The notes beneath the pieces were generated by a model, which saw nothing but the letters and a program-made list of their open reading frames with translations, made no database searches and was not told where the DNA came from. From assembly GCA_003427395.1 (NCBI GenBank), contig BFEA01001125.1, forward strand, positions 151,695 to 172,602: 20,908 nucleotides of DNA, read 5' to 3'. Below, one piece after another: positions 17,934 to 20,908 of the stretch (position 1 is its first letter; every line of letters starts with the position of its first letter). This DNA is from Chara braunii (lineage: Eukaryota; Streptophyta; Charophyceae; Charales; Characeae). The position numbers and the translations under genes were made by a program.

Positions 17934-19340
17934 TTAAGCATTCAGAATCTCAGAAGCTTGGTCGCTGCCATGTTAGAACTACTAGATCCCTCAGTTGGCA
18001 TGACCTCTCTCTCTCTTTTCTCTTGTCCACTTGTTTCGACGAGCATAAAATGAACTTCAGCAAAAGAAACAGACTAAAAAGCACAAAGGAGAGAAGGTAG
18101 AACTCCTAACCGGAGTGGTAAAGCATTTGGATTAGAGAGCCACCAAAGAAAAAATATAATTCAGAAGAGAGTTCAGACTGCACGCTTTAGTCCGGTCAGA
18201 CCAAGTACGAAATCCCCTCGAGCCTAATCTGGTCGGCACCGTCAAAGTACAACAATTCAGACTACAAGTGACGGCATGCAACAAAGGAGAAATGAGTGGT
18301 GTATAAGGTGCAGGTCAAGCATCGGATGGTGCATCATCACTCCGCAAAACATCTCAGCCGAGATCCCCTCGGCAGCAAGTGCTCTAACCAAAAGAAGAAC
18401 AATCGATTCCAGATAGAAAAGAGAGCGACACTGCTTCAACAGATTTGGGTCCAAGGGGCCCTTCTTTGTTCGGGCCTGGTCCCACTGAGTCCCAATGGGT
18501 CTCACGTTGGTCGCAACCAAGTCCCAAGCAAGAAGAGTACCACAAGGTCCTCCTTTCAGCCTCTACCGTACTGAAAAATGAAATTCAACTTTTCAGAGAG
18601 AACCTACAGACTACATCCGCTCAGAATGAAAAGACAAAGCATTGTAGGAAGATATGCCATTCAAAGCAAGATACTTCATCTCTCCATCCATCAGGTCAGT
18701 AGGTCAGCACACCAATGTGCACAACCTAGACTTCAGCGGAGTAGGAACGAGACCTAGAAGTATACGACAAACAATACCATGCATGCACACATGGGCAACC
18801 CTTAGGTGCACGACACTTACCTGAGTGGCCCAGACTTTGAGATGAAGTATAACTCACCCCCCTTCCTCATATGGTCTCCCTCACCCTATTGCTACCTCTA
18901 CACTAGCGTCCTATCATGTAGGAGGGTCTGACTCCAACACCAAAGTGCAACGCCTGATCCCCCGCCGATGCTGAAGAACAAAGTAGCAACTTGCAGTCCG
19001 TATATGCTGAATGGCTACCTCCCTCAAGCTTGCCTACTTGAGGGAGGCCCTTAAGTCACCAAGTGTCTCCCTTAGGTCAGATTCTAGGTGCGAGTGCCTT
19101 TCACTGTCGCCTCTCTCAAATTGTCGCATGAAGTCCTCTTGATGTGTCTCGCCACCAGATGCTCACTCTCAATCAACCTGGTTAGGTCCAGTGTCGACCC
19201 AACACGGCCTACCCAGGTGGGGGCAGCTTTCCCAACCCAATCTGCCCCAGTTCCCACTTCGGACAAACCCAACCCTAAGTGGTCAGCCCTAACCATTCAG
19301 GTTAGGGTTGGGGTGGATAAGTCAACTCTCACCAGCAAGT
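17934..19340 (-). other. Leader (untranslated region) of element 2
   Basis: There is no convincing coding frame between the primer site and the gag ATG. A good splice-donor string, CAG followed by GTAAGTG, lies on the minus strand at about 18,823-18,814. I see no matching strong acceptor before gag. The remainder looks like ordinary mixed-composition sequence. Confidence 0.55.
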
Positions 19341-19359
19341 AGAATCCGCTCTGATACCA
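19341..19359 (-). other. Primer-binding site for initiator tRNA-Met
   Basis: On the minus strand, TGGTATCAGAGC (19359-19348) is the exact complement of the 3' end of plant initiator tRNA-Met including CCA, the standard primer for many plant LTR retrotransposons. It lies one base after a CATAACA that would be the end of the 5' LTR. Its orientation matches gag and pol of element 2. Confidence 0.85.
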
Positions 19360-19360
19360 A

Positions 19361-19603
19361 TGTTATGATCCTGGCCAATTTCGAAGTACACAGTCATGAG
19401 AAAGTACAATGCCATCCAATTGCAAAAGAAATGAATGAACTTGAGAGGAGAGAGAGGGAAAAAAGAAGAAGAAGAAGAAAGAAAGAAGAAGAAGAAGATG
19501 TACACCAGCATAGACCAATGATAATTCCCTTCTTCTTCGCCAACCACTCTCCTCCTCCTTATCTCCTCCCCTCTTATTCAAACAAGAAATAATAATAATA
19601 ACA
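19361..19603 (-). repeat. Candidate 5' LTR of element 2
   Basis: The inner edge is fixed by the primer site: the minus strand reads GGATCATAACA then the PBS. A matching outer edge, TGTTAT on the minus strand, occurs at 19603-19598, which would give a 243-bp LTR with 6-bp terminal inverted repeats TGTTAT/ATAACA. The outer edge falls inside an AAT microsatellite, so it is uncertain, and no second LTR copy exists in the window to confirm it. Confidence 0.45.
19463..19498. repeat. (GAA)n microsatellite
   Basis: An imperfect run of GAA triplets with AG-rich flanks, inside the candidate LTR. Confidence 0.85.
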
Positions 19604-19618
19604 ATAATAATAATAATA

Positions 19619-19649
<31 letters not shown>

Positions 19650-19650
19650 T
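19588..19650. repeat. (AAT)n microsatellite
   Basis: About 21 triplets of AAT with two single-base interruptions (ACA at 19601 and AGT at 19621). It overlaps the proposed outer edge of the LTR, so element 2 may have inserted into it. Confidence 0.9.
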
Positions 19651-19699
19651 GTTGAATGGCTGAACCAGAATCAACGTCTAAATCCCTCTTCTATTGCAG

Positions 19700-20480
19700 G
19701 TATCACATGAGGTCCACCATAGCTATGGCCACCCTTCTTCCTTCGTCCTCCAAGGCCGAGGCTATGGCGGACTACCAGGGTATTGCCCTGTTGTGCAAAG
19801 GACAACACAAAGCAGCTATGGCTGCTCCTGTTCAGGCCGCCATCCCTGACTCTGCCTTGAAGCTTCTTGGTGTAGCTCTACCCCAGTGGGGCCTTCCAGA
19901 TGCACCGTCCACCAAGGTGATTAAGATGGCGTCCACCATATCCAGGTAAGTACCTCTAGTGCTGCCCGTTCCTAGTCCTTGTCTTCCTCCTCCTGTCCTT
20001 GCTCCTTCCCCAGCAGCGCTGCTCTGATGCTAGCGCTGCTCTAGCCATCGCTCCAACGAGTGTGTCGCCAAACTTGCACACCGACAATGAGGAGGAGCAC
20101 TTCGCCCCTTCTGGAGAAATAGCGGCCTGCTTGCCTGTTGGTGAGTGAGTTCCTAGGCTGCGCGGACTCCAAGCAACCAGATCTCCTCCCTTTTGGAGGG
20201 AAACATCATTGCAGACTCTGATGTTGCCCATACAGGCCCTAGACTCAAACTGGTTGGACTGGTACCCGCCTAGACCTAGCGTACAACTACCGGGCCTCTA
20301 AAAATGCCAACTTTGTCTTCTTTTGCTTGGCCTCGAGTACCCAACACATCTACCTCTTCCTGGTGTTGTACTGGCCTACCTGTTACTCGAGTGTTTTTTC
20401 GCTGCTCCAAATGTCGCTGGCCTCTTTCCCCGCCACTTGAGTGTTTTGCCGGCTGCAACCCTCAATGTCACGGCAAAAAG
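19700..20480 (+). other. Candidate host gene fragment: splice-flanked segments
   Basis: Three good plus-strand donors and three acceptors occur in sequence. Segment I, 19700-19945, follows TTCTATTGCAG, is followed by GTAAGT and is open in one frame (MATLLPSSSKAEAMADYQG). Segment II, 20014-20140, follows a long pyrimidine tract ending CCCCAG and is followed by GTGAGT. Segment III starts at 20215 after CATTGCAG. Segments II and III join in frame (phase 1) and stay open to TAG at 20271. Segment I does not join II in frame without a stop. A fourth open stretch, 20304-20480, ends in AAAAG followed by GTAAGT and encodes a Cys-rich end (RCSKCRWPLSPPLEC ... CNPQCHG). This could be a host gene, a non-coding RNA or an old transposon. 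No family is recognised. Confidence 0.35.
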
Positions 20481-20828
20481 GTAAGTACCGGCCCTTTGAG
20501 CCCTCCGAATGAACAAGTACCCTTGCTGGTCACACACACACACAAACCAACGAGCACTCAGACAGACACGCAGAACAGCAAGCACGCACACACTCAGGCT
20601 TAGAAAACTCAGCAACAAGCGGGAAACTCGGCAAGGCATACATTCCATTGGCAAAACTCAGAAATCAGTTGTGTCTCAGTCTATGTTTGGCAGGTGCTGC
20701 TGCTACTTTAGGGATGCCATATCAGCAGGTAGGTCGCGGCGCACATTAGTAAGTGCCACATTAGACACTGATACCGGCTGCTTCTTCAGTGGGAGCCTCA
20801 ATCAGCGCCTCCGTATGATGCCACATCA

Positions 20829-20831
<3 letters not shown>
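20481..20831. other. Non-coding region with CA-rich tract and a 15-bp near repeat
   Basis: After the last donor the sequence is CA-rich (20530-20600). GATGCCATATCAGCA (20713-20727) recurs as GATGCCACATCAGCA (20817-20831) with one mismatch. A short acceptor/donor pair (AG at 20692, GT at 20729) could mark one more small exon. No gene is evident. Confidence 0.4.

Positions 20832-20908
<77 letters not shown>
20832..20908. repeat. (TC)n microsatellite at the window edge
   Basis: A 77-base uninterrupted TC run reaches the end of the window. A contig ending in such a run often reflects an assembly stop rather than biology. Confidence 0.95.

Larger units (their letters stand above)
13341..19603 (-). 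mobile_element. Ty3/gypsy LTR retrotransposon, element 2 (old, 3' truncated)
   Basis: Minus-strand order: candidate 5' LTR, tRNA-iMet primer site, leader of about 1.4 kb, gag, protease, RT, RNase H, integrase. At least seven frameshifts and about ten in-frame stops break it, and key RT residues are lost. It ends in the integrase core at about 13,350 and continues directly into gag of element 1. It differs from element 1 in its protease motif (DCGA versus DTGA), RT sequence and lack of a PHD finger, so it belongs to another lineage. Confidence 0.82.

Noticed and set aside
18088-18150. tRNA-like stretch in the leader of element 2
   Set aside because: Some arm-like pairs, but no T-loop consensus and no complete cloverleaf.

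Overview
The window looks like repeat-rich nuclear DNA from a eukaryote of the green lineage. It holds a LINE pseudogene with an RT fingerprint and a zf-RVT-like tail, and two Ty3/gypsy elements. One of these has a primer-binding site matching the plant initiator tRNA-Met 3' end. There are also candidate spliceosomal exons and several microsatellites. From memory of protein style I suspect a charophyte such as Chara, but nothing here proves the genus. I see no rRNA, tRNA, CRISPR or bacterial operon.

Layout, left to right: (1) bases 1-2028, minus strand, a 5'-truncated LINE pol copy running off the left edge. (2) 2029-2968, no gene. (3) 2969-3348, an almost perfect 152-bp inverted repeat around a 76-nt T tract, flanked by a possible 4-bp target duplication. 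(4) 3349-6086, non-coding, purine-rich. (5) 6087 to about 13,340, minus strand, gypsy element 1. It has C-terminal gag with a zinc knuckle, a protease, an acidic linker ORF, RT/RNase H, an integrase carrying a PHD-type finger, and then three unrecognised ORFs (A, B, C) after pol. (6) about 13,350-19,603, minus strand, gypsy element 2, a much older and heavily frameshifted gag-PR-RT-RNase H-IN with a tRNA-iMet primer site and a candidate 5' LTR. (7) 19,604-20,908, an AAT microsatellite, a block of splice-flanked segments on the plus strand that may be host gene exons, and a CT tract to the end.

Element 2 breaks off inside its integrase and runs straight into the gag of element 1 with no LTR between, so the two make a chimera. 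No 3' LTR was found for either.

Element 1 is the most interesting part. Its RT, RNase H and integrase active sites are all present. It carries a C4HC3 PHD finger between RNase H and the integrase zinc domain. Two of its ORF junctions are ATGA stop-start overlaps, and its last ORFs include an acidic protein with an arginine/serine-rich basic tail. This suggests a chromatin-reading, polycistronic retroelement. Nearly all in-frame stops and active-site losses in the window can be explained by single C-to-T or G-to-A changes, which points to deamination-driven decay.
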